A stretch of DNA of 64,000 nucleotides, taken from NCBI RefSeq assembly GCF_001758225.1, contig NZ_MAST01000004.1:62001-126000 (forward strand), written 5' to 3'. Of the stretch, positions 19,082 to 27,835 are shown one piece after another (the stretch's first letter is position 1; the number at the start of each line of letters is the position of its first letter). Source of the DNA: Humibacillus sp. DSM 29435 (lineage in GTDB: Bacteria > Actinomycetota > Actinomycetes > Actinomycetales > Dermatophilaceae). The notes beneath the pieces are model-generated. The model saw only the letters and a list, made by a program, of their open reading frames with translations, was not told the DNA's origin and did not search any database. Position numbers and translations under genes: made by a program.

Positions 19082-19630
19082 ATGGAACGGGTTCTCTTCG
19101 CCGGGCTAGGTGGCTCGGGTAAGACCACGCTGGCCCGAGCGGTGGCTGCGCGCCTCGACCTGCCCCTGACCATCCTGGACGATCTGTACTACGGCCCGGG
19201 CCCGGCGATGCGTGACGACTTCGTCGACGCGATCGACGCCGTCACCAGCGGAAGCCGATGGGTCATCGACTCTCAAGGCGCACCGCTGAGCTCGCCGGCG
19301 CCACCGATCCACCGAGAGCTGATGTGGGACCGAGCCGACACCGTGATCTGGCTGGACTACCCGAAGTGGGTCGTGCTGGCTCGGGGTTTCAAGCGACACG
19401 TGATGCGCGTGCTGACGCGGCAACCGTTGTGGCACGGCTACGTGGAGAGGTTCCGCGACTGGTTCGACCCCGGGCATCCGCTCCGGCGCGCGTGGTCGAG
19501 CCACCGACTGCGCCGTGTGCAGCTGACCGAGCGAACCACAGACCCACGATGGCAGCCCCTGACCGTGGTGCGGTTGCGTCATCCGGGTGAGGCCGCTGCC
19601 CTTCTCGCAGCGTTGCCCCAGCCGGACTGA
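19082..19630 (+). CDS. Small P-loop kinase, topology-modulation/adenylate-kinase-like
   Basis: A 182-residue P-loop protein with Walker A GLGGSGKTTLARAVAARL at residues 8-25, a DDLYYGP acceptor region and the stretch DTVIWLDYPKWVVLARGFKRHVMRVL. The W-L-D-x-P pattern followed by Arg-rich helices is usual for the small nucleotide-kinase-like proteins often annotated as AAA or DNA topology modulation proteins. The substrate is unknown. The ATG at 19082 follows a GAAGAGAT ribosome-site region; upstream sequence in frame does not look coding. Confidence 0.75.
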   Translation: MERVLFAGLGGSGKTTLARAVAARLDLPLTILDDLYYGPGPAMRDDFVDAIDAVTSGSRWVIDSQGAPLSSPAPPIHRELMWDRADTVIWLDYPKWVVLARGFKRHVMRVLTRQPLWHGYVERFRDWFDPGHPLRRAWSSHRLRRVQLTERTTDPRWQPLTVVRLRHPGEAAALLAALPQPD

Positions 19631-19711
19631 GCGCCCTGCGCCAAACACGGGGGAGTCGCCGGGCACGGATCCCGCAGTCGGCCCTCGGTCCCGCCGTGGC
19701 AGCATCCAGCC

Positions 19712-20314
19712 ATGACTGACTCGCTGCTTCCGCAGAACGGGGCTCTCGTGCTCTCGGGCGCGCCGGGAGCCGGCAAGACGACCGTGGCCCGGGCCGTGGC
19801 CGCCAGCCTGACGCATTCGGCCATCGTGGCCGGAGACGACGTCTCACGAATGGTCGCGAGCGGGTGGGTGGGGCCGGTGGGAGAGCCGGCCGACGAGGCA
19901 GAGCGGCAGCTGCTGCTGAGGGCGCGCAACATCTGCAGCCTCGCGAACAACTTCTCCGAAGCCGGCTTCTTCCCGATCATCGAGCACGTGGTGCCCGACC
20001 CGCAGGTGCTGGGTCGCATGATCGAGTGGCTGGTGCCCCGCCCCGTGCTGTTCGTGACGCTGGCCCCGAGCCACGCCGTCACGGTTCAGCGCAACACCAC
20101 GCGGCCAGCCCGTGAGCAGATCGACTACGACACGTCCGCGCTGCACGAGCAGCTGACGGTCATGCGCGACCTGGGCTGGTGGCTCGACACCTCGGCGCAG
20201 GATGCCGCTGAGACCGTCGACCTGATCCTGGCCGACGCGGCGACCCGGGCCGAGGTCTCGAGCGCTCAGGTGGAAGAGGTGGTTTCGGCCATGAAGCGGG
20301 GGGTCCACACCTGA
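19712..20314 (+). CDS. Small P-loop phosphotransferase-like protein
   Basis: A 200-residue protein with Walker A GAPGAGKTTVARAVAASL (residues 17-34), a DD acceptor motif (VAGDDVSRMV) and FPIIEHVVPDP where the second Asp/Glu of such kinases is found. It resembles the zeta-toxin/chloramphenicol-phosphotransferase group of small kinases, but no antitoxin gene is visible and the substrate cannot be named. The last 49 bases overlap the 3' end of the convergent cobIJ gene (20266-20314), with both frames coding. Confidence 0.72.
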   Translation: MTDSLLPQNGALVLSGAPGAGKTTVARAVAASLTHSAIVAGDDVSRMVASGWVGPVGEPADEAERQLLLRARNICSLANNFSEAGFFPIIEHVVPDPQVLGRMIEWLVPRPVLFVTLAPSHAVTVQRNTTRPAREQIDYDTSALHEQLTVMRDLGWWLDTSAQDAAETVDLILADAATRAEVSSAQVEEVVSAMKRGVHT

Positions 20315-21828
20315 CCGCGCTCGGTCACGATCGTGCCGCTCGCCCCGACGATGACGAGGCACGACATGTCGATGCTCGCCGGGTCGAGGTCGCCCAGTGT
20401 CGTCACGGTCAGCGCCTCGCCCGCACGACCCACGTCACGCCCGACGACGACGACCGTGCTGGCGGAGCGCACCTCGAGAAGCACCGCTCTGGCCAGGGCC
20501 ATCTGCTCGGTTCGGCTTCGTGAAGCCGGGTTGTACAGCGCGACCACCAGGTCGGCGCCGGCGGCTGCCCGCAGCCGGGCCTCGATGACCGACCAGGGCT
20601 TGAGCCGGTCGCTGAGCGACATGACGGCGAAGTCGCCGCCGAGCGGTGCGCCGGCTCGAGCCGCCACGGCCTGCGCCGCGGTCACGCCAGGCAGCACCCG
20701 GATCGTCACGTCGCCGAAGGCCCCGTCGTCGGCCGCCTCGAAGAGAGCCGACGCCATCCCGAACACGCCGGCGTCGCCACCGGAGACGACGGCGACGCGC
20801 TCCCCCTTCCGCGCGAGCTCGAGGGCATGGCGGGCGCGATCGACCTCGACGGTGTTGCCCGAGGCGTGCCGGGTCAGCCCCGCACGCTGTGGCACGCGGT
20901 TCACGTAGGGGGCGTAACCGACGACGTGGTCGACCTCGGCCAGCGCAGCAGACACCTCAGGGGTCAGCCACCGGTCAGGGCCCGGCCCGAGACCGACCAC
21001 CACGACCTCACCGCCCGGATGCCGCTCACCCAGCGTGACGGCATCCGCCGAGGCCACTTGCGCTGCAGTCGAGCTCGACGCCGCTCGACCAGCCGCGTCG
21101 GAACGCTGATCTCGCCCTGGCACAACGATCATCGACATGTAGGGCACGGAGCAGGGGTCGACGTCGGCCACGCGAAGCACCCGCTCCGAGTCAGAGCTGG
21201 CGCGCTCGACGTAGCGGGCGTCGTCGAGGCGGCCCGCCTGCCGAAGGGCCTCACGAACCCCCTCGAAGGTGCGACCGAGCTTCATGATGACGGCGGCCTC
21301 GGTGTCGGCCAGACGCCGGGCCAGCTCGGGAACCGGGAGCGTCCCCGGCAGAATCGTGAGCACGTCCTCATGACGACACAGGCCCGTGGCGACGGCCGCC
21401 GTGGAGCCGCTCACCGAGGTCACGCCGGGCACGACCGCGGCATCGTAGCGGGTCGCGAGACGGTCGTGAAGGTACATGTAGGTGCCGTAGAAGAGGGGGT
21501 CGCCCTCGGCGATGACGGCGACGTTGCGCCCTGAGTCGAGATGGGCGGCAAGGCGATCCGCCGACTCGTCGTAGAAGTCGGACATCAGCCCGTGGTAGCC
21601 GAGGGGGTGGTCGGTGGAGCCGGTCGTCACCGGGTAGACGAAGAGCTCCTCGATCGCGTCGGGGCGGAAGTAGCCGACGGCGATGCGGCGGGCGATCGAG
21701 TCGCCGCGGGTGCCGCTGTGGAAGGCCACGACGTCGGCCTCACCGAGGATGCGGGCTGCTTTCACGGTGACGAGCTCGGGGTCTCCAGGCCCGACGCCGA
21801 CTCCGCGCAGCCAGCCGAGCCCGCTCAC
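20266..21828 (-). CDS. cobIJ: Fused precorrin-2 C20-methyltransferase / precorrin-3B C17-methyltransferase
   Basis: A 520-residue fusion of two tetrapyrrole methylases. Residues 1-245 are CobI: GWLRGVGVGPGDPELVTVKA at the start, FHSGTRGDSIARRI, then EGDPLFYGTYMYL. Residues about 280-520 are CobJ: VVVVGLGPGPDRWLTPEV, GYAPYVNRVP, VSGGDAGVFGMAS and LYNPASRSR. CobI methylates C20 of precorrin-2, and CobJ contracts the ring and methylates C17 of precorrin-3B. A Ser/Ala-rich linker joins the halves. Such fusions are common in actinobacteria. The GTG start overlaps the cobH stop (GTGA). Confidence 0.96.
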   Translation of the reverse strand: MSGLGWLRGVGVGPGDPELVTVKAARILGEADVVAFHSGTRGDSIARRIAVGYFRPDAIEELFVYPVTTGSTDHPLGYHGLMSDFYDESADRLAAHLDSGRNVAVIAEGDPLFYGTYMYLHDRLATRYDAAVVPGVTSVSGSTAAVATGLCRHEDVLTILPGTLPVPELARRLADTEAAVIMKLGRTFEGVREALRQAGRLDDARYVERASSDSERVLRVADVDPCSVPYMSMIVVPGRDQRSDAAGRAASSSTAAQVASADAVTLGERHPGGEVVVVGLGPGPDRWLTPEVSAALAEVDHVVGYAPYVNRVPQRAGLTRHASGNTVEVDRARHALELARKGERVAVVSGGDAGVFGMASALFEAADDGAFGDVTIRVLPGVTAAQAVAARAGAPLGGDFAVMSLSDRLKPWSVIEARLRAAAGADLVVALYNPASRSRTEQMALARAVLLEVRSASTVVVVGRDVGRAGEALTVTTLGDLDPASIDMSCLVIVGASGTIVTERGQVWTPRFMAETTSST

Positions 21829-22526
21829 AGCTCGTCCTCCTGCGCCAGCGCGTTGAGGGCCGACGCCGCGAGCGCCGACCCGCCCCGGCGGCCGTGCACG
21901 ACGAGCCACGGAATGTCGAACGGGTTCTCGGTGAGGGCCACCTTCGACTCGGCCGAGCCGATGAAACCGACGGGGATGCCGACGATCGCGGCGGGGCGAG
22001 GCCCGCCGTCGGCGATCCGCTCGAGCAGGTGGAACAGGGCCGTGGGGGCGTTGCCGATGGCGACGACGGCCCCTTCGAGCCGGTCGTCCCAGAGCGACAC
22101 CGCGGCGGCCGACCTCGTGGTGCCCCACTCCCTCGCGAGGTGCGCAACCCGGCCGTCCCGCAGCGTGCAGACGACGTCGTTGTCACAGGGCAGGCGGGCG
22201 CGGGTCACGCCGGAGGCGAGCATGCCGGCATCCGTGAAGATGGTCGCGCCCGACTCGAGCGCAGAACGGGCAGCGGCGACGAGCCCGGGGTGAACCGCGA
22301 TCTGCCCGGTCAGCTCGACGTCGCCACTCGCGTGCACCATGCGCACGGCCACCACTCGGGCACTCTCGGGCAGATGATCGAGGCGAGCTTCCGTTCGGAT
22401 GGTTGCGAACGAGCGCCGGTAGATCTGCTGCCCGTCGCGCTCATAGTCGTAGCGGCGCGTCGGTGGGCCGAACTGCTGGTGTTCCTCGTGCTGCTCGGTC
22501 GGCGTGGCACGGGTCGAAGTGCTCAT
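21825..22526 (-). CDS. cobH: Precorrin-8X methylmutase
   Basis: A 233-residue enzyme that moves the methyl group from C11 to C12 to give hydrogenobyrinic acid. It has the catalytic histidine H65 in RMVHASGDVEL, the SGATIFTDAGMLASGVTR stretch, GNAPTALFHLLE and VGIPVGFIGSAESK near the C-terminus, all hallmarks of CobH/CbiC. The charged N-terminal tail (about 25 residues) is an extension relative to most homologues. The ATG overlaps the cobG stop and its own stop overlaps cobIJ, so cobG-cobH-cobIJ is one coupled operon. Confidence 0.96.
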   Translation of the reverse strand: MSTSTRATPTEQHEEHQQFGPPTRRYDYERDGQQIYRRSFATIRTEARLDHLPESARVVAVRMVHASGDVELTGQIAVHPGLVAAARSALESGATIFTDAGMLASGVTRARLPCDNDVVCTLRDGRVAHLAREWGTTRSAAAVSLWDDRLEGAVVAIGNAPTALFHLLERIADGGPRPAAIVGIPVGFIGSAESKVALTENPFDIPWLVVHGRRGGSALAASALNALAQEDEL

Positions 22527-23671
22527 CGGTCCTCCATGGTGATCAGTTCGAGGGCCGCGTCGACCGACTTCGGCGCCAGCAGGTCGACGAACGGAGTGGT
22601 CGGGGTTCCGCACCGTCGCTCGCACCCGCTCACGTGCACAGGGAGCAACCCGACCGGCAGGCGGGGTGCGAGGTGGCGGGCCAGTGACCGGGTGTCGAGG
22701 GTCGACCTCGCGCACCCGGGCGACCCGGTGCAGGCGTGCAGCCTGACCCAGGGCGACGCAGCGCTCGTCGTGAGGCCGGCCGTCGCGAGGCGTGGCAAGG
22801 CGGCGGCGCCGTTCTCGATGACGAGCGAGCGCCAGGGGGTGATGCCCACGCGATCGGTGCAGGAGGCCAGGGCTTCGAGGTGAGCGGGGGTGAGCAGCCC
22901 GAGGGGCACACCTACGACCGCGTGATCACCCACTGCCCCGAGCGGTCGAGACACGGGCGCGGCGCCAGCGTCTCGCGGGCGATGCGAGCAGTCGGTCGGC
23001 GTGCCGATAGGGCGGTCGAGCTCGGCGACGTGCCACGACCCACCGCCGCTCGCCTCGTTCGCGCGCACGAAGTCTTGCGCGAGGTCGATGAGCAGGTCTG
23101 CAGCACCGGTGAGCGGTACCGACCAGCCGCGATCCGCAGAGCCCGCCAGCACCGTGACCCGATGGGGCCCGGTGGCGATCAGGCCGAGGTCGAAGCTCTG
23201 GCCGATCACGTCGCCCCGACCGTCATCGAGGGCGAACAGAAAGCGCCCGGGCAGGGCGGCGAGCCCGGGATCGGCACAGATCATGCTGTCCAGATCGCGG
23301 ACAAGGGGTCTCAGATCTGCGTAGCCGTCACCGTCGAGACCGGTGAGCGGCGAGACGACGACATTGCGCACCAGCTCGTGGGACGGCGACGGCACCAGCC
23401 CCGTCGACACCACCGCATCCCGGGTCTCGGCCTCCAGGGGAACGGCCAGCCCGCGGATCTGCAAGGCGCCGCGGGAGGTCAGCTGAATGCTCGGATCTGA
23501 CTGGTGCGCAACAATGCTCATCAAACCCTGTAGAGATGACACCGAGATGGGCAGGCCTCCGGTGCGCAGTCTCACGATGGCTCCGTCGGCGGCCAGGAAG
23601 GGACGCGAGAGCCCAGGGCAGGCGTCCGCCGCCGACCTCGGCTGCGTCTCAGGCTCGCTCACGCGGCACAT
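22523..23671 (-). CDS. cobG: Precorrin-3B synthase (monooxygenase), CobG
   Basis: A 382-residue member of the nitrite/sulfite reductase superfamily, which in the aerobic pathway hydroxylates precorrin-3A at C20 and forms the gamma-lactone using O2 and an Fe-S centre. Two half-repeats are visible (FLAADGAIVRLRTGG and HAVVGVPLGLL). The cluster cysteines are in HACTGSPGC (C-x5-C, about residue 313) and SGCERRC (C-x3-C, about 352). Its presence defines the pathway as the oxygen-dependent one. The start is uncertain: ATG at 23671 or GTG at 23662, neither with a clear ribosome site. Confidence 0.93.
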   Translation of the reverse strand: MCRVSEPETQPRSAADACPGLSRPFLAADGAIVRLRTGGLPISVSSLQGLMSIVAHQSDPSIQLTSRGALQIRGLAVPLEAETRDAVVSTGLVPSPSHELVRNVVVSPLTGLDGDGYADLRPLVRDLDSMICADPGLAALPGRFLFALDDGRGDVIGQSFDLGLIATGPHRVTVLAGSADRGWSVPLTGAADLLIDLAQDFVRANEASGGGSWHVAELDRPIGTPTDCSHRPRDAGAAPVSRPLGAVGDHAVVGVPLGLLTPAHLEALASCTDRVGITPWRSLVIENGAAALPRLATAGLTTSAASPWVRLHACTGSPGCARSTLDTRSLARHLAPRLPVGLLPVHVSGCERRCGTPTTPFVDLLAPKSVDAALELITMEDR

Positions 23672-23749
23672 CGTAGGCCCGGCGCGACGCAGGAGGCCGA
23701 GGCAGGGGGGAGGTTCTACGCGCCCGCCCCAACCGCCGCGCCGCGCCGC

Positions 23750-23862
23750 GCTAAGGTGTCGACAGCGTCATCGACCAGGAACCCGGTGTGAGTCCGGGAC
23801 GGTCCCGCCACTGTGAACCAGCCGCACCTCGGGCCGGTGAGTCAGGAACTGCCGGCGGCGCC
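23750..23862 (+). promoter_or_regulatory. Cobalamin riboswitch upstream of cobN
   Basis: The plus-strand leader contains AGGAACCCGGTGTGAGTCCG, then GGTCCCGCCACTGTGAACCA with the B12 box GCCACTG (23807-23813), and GAGTCAGGAACTGCCGGCGG downstream, the conserved core of the class. A hairpin GCGGGG/CCCCGC (23879-23898) follows immediately before the GAGGAG ribosome site of cobN, a plausible translation-level switch. Boundaries approximate. Confidence 0.94.
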
Positions 23863-23910
23863 TCACACCCTTTCGACCGCGGGGCGCGGATACCCCGCCG
23901 AGGAGCCTTC

Positions 23911-26900
23911 ATGACGCGTACCCCTGCTGGCGACGAGCCGGCCGGCAACCTCCCCCCGCATCCCGACGGGGCGGCATCCGGCTCGCTTCGTGTCGCGCTG
24001 CTCTCGACGTCTGACACCGACCTCGTGTGCGCCCGGGGCAGCGGGGTCGACTACGTCGTCGCCAACCCGGCGAGGCCGGGCCACACGTCGATGGCCGACG
24101 CGATCGAGGCCGCCGACGTCGTGGTCGCGCGTATCCTCGGCGGGCCGCAGGACCTCTGCGACGGGTTCCGCCGCATTCGAGGAATCGACAAGCCGATGGT
24201 CGTGCTCGGCGGCGAACAGACCCCGAACGCGGCGCTGATGGAGCTCTCGACGGTGGCCCCCGGGGTCGTCGCCCAGGCGCACGCCTACCTCGCGGAGGGT
24301 GGCGCTGCGAACCTGCGTGAGCTGCACGCGTTCCTCGGCGACACCCTGCTCATGACGGGCCAGGGTTTCTCACCACCGGCGTCGCTGCCGAAGTGGGGCC
24401 TGCTCGAGCGAGCGCAGCCGGCCACGCCCGAGACGGCAGACACGCCGCGCCCCCGGGTCGCGATCCTCTTCTACCGGGCACAGTTCGCCGCCGAGAACAC
24501 CGCGTACGTGCACGCTCTGGCCGACGCGGTCGACATCGCCGGCGGTGTCGGCGAACCGATCTACGTCGCCTCCTTGCGTGATGCCCCGGCCGACCTGCTC
24601 GAACACCTCACCGGCTACGACGCCCTCATCACCACCGTGCTCGCGGCCGGTGGCACCAAGCCCGGCACGGCCGGTGCGGGGGAGGACGACGAGGCCTGGG
24701 ACGTGCAGGCCCTCGCCGCCCTCGACGTGCCGATCATCCAGGGCCTGTGCCTCACCTGGAGCCGCGAACAGTGGGCCGAGAGCGACGTGGGCATGACGCC
24801 GACCGACGTCGCCACCCAGGTCGCCGTGCCCGAGTTCGACGGCCGCATCATCGGCAGCGTCTTCTCGTTCAAGGAGACCGACGCCGACGGCCTGCCGCAC
24901 TACGCCCCCGATCTCGAGCGTTGCGCTCGACTGGCTGCGTTGGCGGTCAACCACGCACGGTTGCGTCACGTCGCCCCGGCCGATCGCAAGGTCGCCATCG
25001 TGCTGTCGGCCTACCCGTCGAAGCACTCACGCATCGGCAACGCCGTCGGGCTCGACACCCCCGTCTCGATCATCCGGCTGATGCGGGCCATGCGGGATGC
25101 CGGCTACGACCTGGGCGCCCCCGGCGAGATCCCCGGCACTGGGCCCCTCGAATGCGTCGACGGCGAGAGCCTCGACACCACCGCCGGCAACGCGCTCATC
25201 CACGCCCTCATCGCGGCCGGTGGGCAGGACGAGAACTGGCTGACGCAGGAGCAGCTCTCGGGGCAGCCGGTGCGTATCCCGGCCGCGCGCTACCGCGAGT
25301 GGTTCGCCCGTCAGGCGCCCGAGCTGGTCGAGGGGGTCACCCGTCACTGGGGCGCCGCGCCCGGGGAGGTCTTCGTCGACCACCACGGCGCGGGAGGTGA
25401 CCCCGACGGCGAGCTCGTCGCCGCCTCGATCAGGGCCGGCAACGTCGTCGTGCTCGTGCAGCCGCCCCGCGGCTTCGGCGAGAACCCGATCGCGATCTAC
25501 CACGACCCTGACCTGCCGCCCACCCACCACTACCTGGCCGTGTACGACTGGCTGGCGAGGGAGTTCGGTGCCCACGCCATCGTGCACATGGGCAAGCACG
25601 GCAACCTCGAGTGGCTGCCGGGCAAGAACCTCGCCCTGTCGGCGGCGTGCGGCCCCGACGCGACGATCGGCTCGATCCCGCTGGTCTATCCCTTTCTCGT
25701 CAACGACCCGGGTGAGGGCAGCCAGGCCAAGCGGCGCGCCCACGCGACGATCATCGACCACCTGGTGCCGCCGATGGCCCGAGCCGAGAGCTACGGCGAC
25801 ATCGCCCGTCTCGAGCAGCTGCTCGACGAGTACGGCAACGTCATCGCGATGGACCCGGTCAAGGCGCCGGCTCTGCGCGCCGAGATCTGGACCCTCATCC
25901 AGGCCGCGAAGATGGACCACGACCTGGGCCTGACCGACCGCCCTGATGACGACGCCTTCGACGAGTTCGTGATGCACGTCGACGGCTGGCTGTGCGAGGT
26001 CAAGGACGTGCAGATCCGCGACGGGCTGCACACGCTCGGCGAGGCCCCGGAGGGGGAGGGTCTGGCCAACCTCGTGCTCGCGATGCTGCGCGCCAACCAG
26101 GTCTTCGCCGGCTCGGTCGGGGCGGTCCCGGGGCTGCGGGCCGCGATGGGGCTCACCGAAGGTGACGGCAACCGGTCGGAGGTCGACGACGCGGAGGCGA
26201 TGGCCAGTGCCATGGTGCACGCCTTGGCCGAATCGGGCTGGGACGCAACGGCGGTCACCGAGATTGTGGACAGGCAGATGGGCGACCGGCTGACGTCCGA
26301 GCAGCACGACGCGGTCTGCCGCTCGCTGACCTTCGCGTGCCACGAGGTGGTGCCTCGACTGCGAGGCACGGCGGGCGAGATCGACGCGGTGCTGCACGCT
26401 CTCGACGGTGGCTACACCCCTGCCGGGCCGTCGGGCTCACCGCTGCGCGGGCTGGTCAACGTGCTGCCCACGGGCCGCAACTTCTACTCCGTCGACCCCA
26501 AGGCGATCCCGTCGCGGCTGGCCTGGGAGACCGGACAGGCGATGGCCGACTCGTTGCTGCAGCGACACCTCGACGACACCGGTGAATGGCCGCGGTCGAT
26601 CGGGCTGTCGGTGTGGGGCACCTCGGCGATGCGCACCTCGGGCGACGACATCGCCGAGGTGCTGGCGCTCATGGGGGTGCGCCCCCAGTGGGACGAGATG
26701 TCGCGGCGGGTCGTCGGCCTGGGTGCGATCCCCCTGTCCGAGCTCGGTCGCCCCCGCGTCGACGTCACGGTGCGTATCTCCGGCTTCTTCCGCGACGCGT
26801 TCCCCCACGTCATCGTCATGCTCGACGACGCCGTGCAGCTCGTCGCGGGCCTCGACGAGACTCACGAAGACAACTTCGTCAAGGCCCACGTGGCCGACGA

Positions 26901-27651
26901 CCTCGCCGAGCATGGCGACGAGCGCCGCGCCACGACAAGGATCTTCGGCTCCAAGCCCGGCTCGTACGGCGCCGGCATCCTGCCGCTCATCGAGGCGGGC
27001 AACTGGCGCTCCGACGCCGACCTCGCGGAGGTCTACGCCACGTGGGGCGGCTTCGCCTACGGCAAGGGGCTCGACGGCATCCCGGCCCGCGGCGACATGG
27101 AGCGCAACTACGCCCGCATGGACGTCGCGGCCAAGAACATCGACACGCGTGAGCACGACATCGCCGACAGTGACGACTACTTCCAGTACCACGGTGGCAT
27201 GGTCGCCACCGTGCGCGCGCTGACCGGGCGCGAGCCGAAGGCCTACGTCGGTGACTCGACCACGCCGGATGCCGTGCGCACCCGGTCGCTGGGCGAGGAG
27301 ACGGCCCGAGTTTTCCGGGCCCGCGTCATCAACCCGCGGTGGATCGCTGCGATGCGAAAGCACGGCTACAAGGGCGCCTTCGAGCTCGCGGCGACGGTCG
27401 ACTATCTCTTCGGCTTCGACGCGACCGCCGGCGTGGTGACCGACTGGATGTACGAACAGCTTGCGCAGACGTACGTGCTCGACAAGGAGAACCGCGACTT
27501 CGTGCAGCACGCGAACCCGTGGGCGTTGCAGGGCATGATCGAGCGGCTGCACGAGGCGGTCGAGCGCGGGCTGTGGGCCGAGCCCGACCCGCAGGTACTG
27601 GCCGATCTGCAACAGGTCTTTCTCGACGTCGAGGGCGACCTCGAGAGCTGA
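23911..27651 (+). CDS. cobN: Cobaltochelatase large subunit CobN
   Basis: A 1246-residue cytoplasmic subunit that binds hydrogenobyrinic acid a,c-diamide and inserts cobalt with ATP-driven help, here presumably from the ChlI/ChlD fusion at 8742-10883. The diagnostic CobN/BchH motif MGKHGNLEWLPGKNLALS is at about residues 559-576, and other conserved blocks include VLVQPPRGFGENP, NVLPTGRNFYSVDPKAIPS and WGTSAMRTSGDDIAEVLAL. The length is normal. The ATG at 23911 has GAGGAG at the right distance. It lies behind its own cobalamin riboswitch and is divergent from cobG. Confidence 0.97.
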   Translation: MTRTPAGDEPAGNLPPHPDGAASGSLRVALLSTSDTDLVCARGSGVDYVVANPARPGHTSMADAIEAADVVVARILGGPQDLCDGFRRIRGIDKPMVVLGGEQTPNAALMELSTVAPGVVAQAHAYLAEGGAANLRELHAFLGDTLLMTGQGFSPPASLPKWGLLERAQPATPETADTPRPRVAILFYRAQFAAENTAYVHALADAVDIAGGVGEPIYVASLRDAPADLLEHLTGYDALITTVLAAGGTKPGTAGAGEDDEAWDVQALAALDVPIIQGLCLTWSREQWAESDVGMTPTDVATQVAVPEFDGRIIGSVFSFKETDADGLPHYAPDLERCARLAALAVNHARLRHVAPADRKVAIVLSAYPSKHSRIGNAVGLDTPVSIIRLMRAMRDAGYDLGAPGEIPGTGPLECVDGESLDTTAGNALIHALIAAGGQDENWLTQEQLSGQPVRIPAARYREWFARQAPELVEGVTRHWGAAPGEVFVDHHGAGGDPDGELVAASIRAGNVVVLVQPPRGFGENPIAIYHDPDLPPTHHYLAVYDWLAREFGAHAIVHMGKHGNLEWLPGKNLALSAACGPDATIGSIPLVYPFLVNDPGEGSQAKRRAHATIIDHLVPPMARAESYGDIARLEQLLDEYGNVIAMDPVKAPALRAEIWTLIQAAKMDHDLGLTDRPDDDAFDEFVMHVDGWLCEVKDVQIRDGLHTLGEAPEGEGLANLVLAMLRANQVFAGSVGAVPGLRAAMGLTEGDGNRSEVDDAEAMASAMVHALAESGWDATAVTEIVDRQMGDRLTSEQHDAVCRSLTFACHEVVPRLRGTAGEIDAVLHALDGGYTPAGPSGSPLRGLVNVLPTGRNFYSVDPKAIPSRLAWETGQAMADSLLQRHLDDTGEWPRSIGLSVWGTSAMRTSGDDIAEVLALMGVRPQWDEMSRRVVGLGAIPLSELGRPRVDVTVRISGFFRDAFPHVIVMLDDAVQLVAGLDETHEDNFVKAHVADDLAEHGDERRATTRIFGSKPGSYGAGILPLIEAGNWRSDADLAEVYATWGGFAYGKGLDGIPARGDMERNYARMDVAAKNIDTREHDIADSDDYFQYHGGMVATVRALTGREPKAYVGDSTTPDAVRTRSLGEETARVFRARVINPRWIAAMRKHGYKGAFELAATVDYLFGFDATAGVVTDWMYEQLAQTYVLDKENRDFVQHANPWALQGMIERLHEAVERGLWAEPDPQVLADLQQVFLDVEGDLES

Positions 27652-27689
27652 GGCCCCTGGGGCGCGACCAGCAACCGCGGCGCCGGGTC

Positions 27690-27835
27690 GCCGCCGACCC
27701 CTCTCGGGCCCGGGCATCCGGCGAGCGGTGAGGAGCAGTTCGTCGTCGAGCTGCACCGTTCTGGCCTCGTGCTGCTCACCATCACGGCCTTCTCGCGACC
27801 GGCTTGGCTGGTCGACCGTCTCTCGGGCCGGGTCA
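27690..27835 (+). pseudogene. Fragment of a DUF1990 gene
   Basis: From 27712 one frame reads GHPASGEEQFVVELHRSGLV, then LLTITAFSRPAW and a RLSGR end, nearly identical to the matching block of the intact DUF1990 protein encoded at 33782-34336 (GHPVSGEEQFVVEL). The conserved part is only about 40 residues; no start lies upstream and the frame then runs into the convergent histidine kinase gene. It is a remnant of a paralogue or a partial duplication about 6.4 kb from the intact copy. Confidence 0.8.

Noticed and set aside
19712-20314. A zeta-toxin/epsilon-antitoxin pair
   Set aside because: Only the kinase-like protein is present; no small antitoxin gene lies upstream or downstream.
11138-20314. 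A hidden cobK among the unassigned genes
   Set aside because: None of the unassigned proteins shows the NAD(P)-binding start or size pattern of CobK/CbiJ.
23788-23910. An upstream in-frame extension of cobN
   Set aside because: It lies inside the cobalamin riboswitch; the ATG at 23911 has a proper ribosome site.
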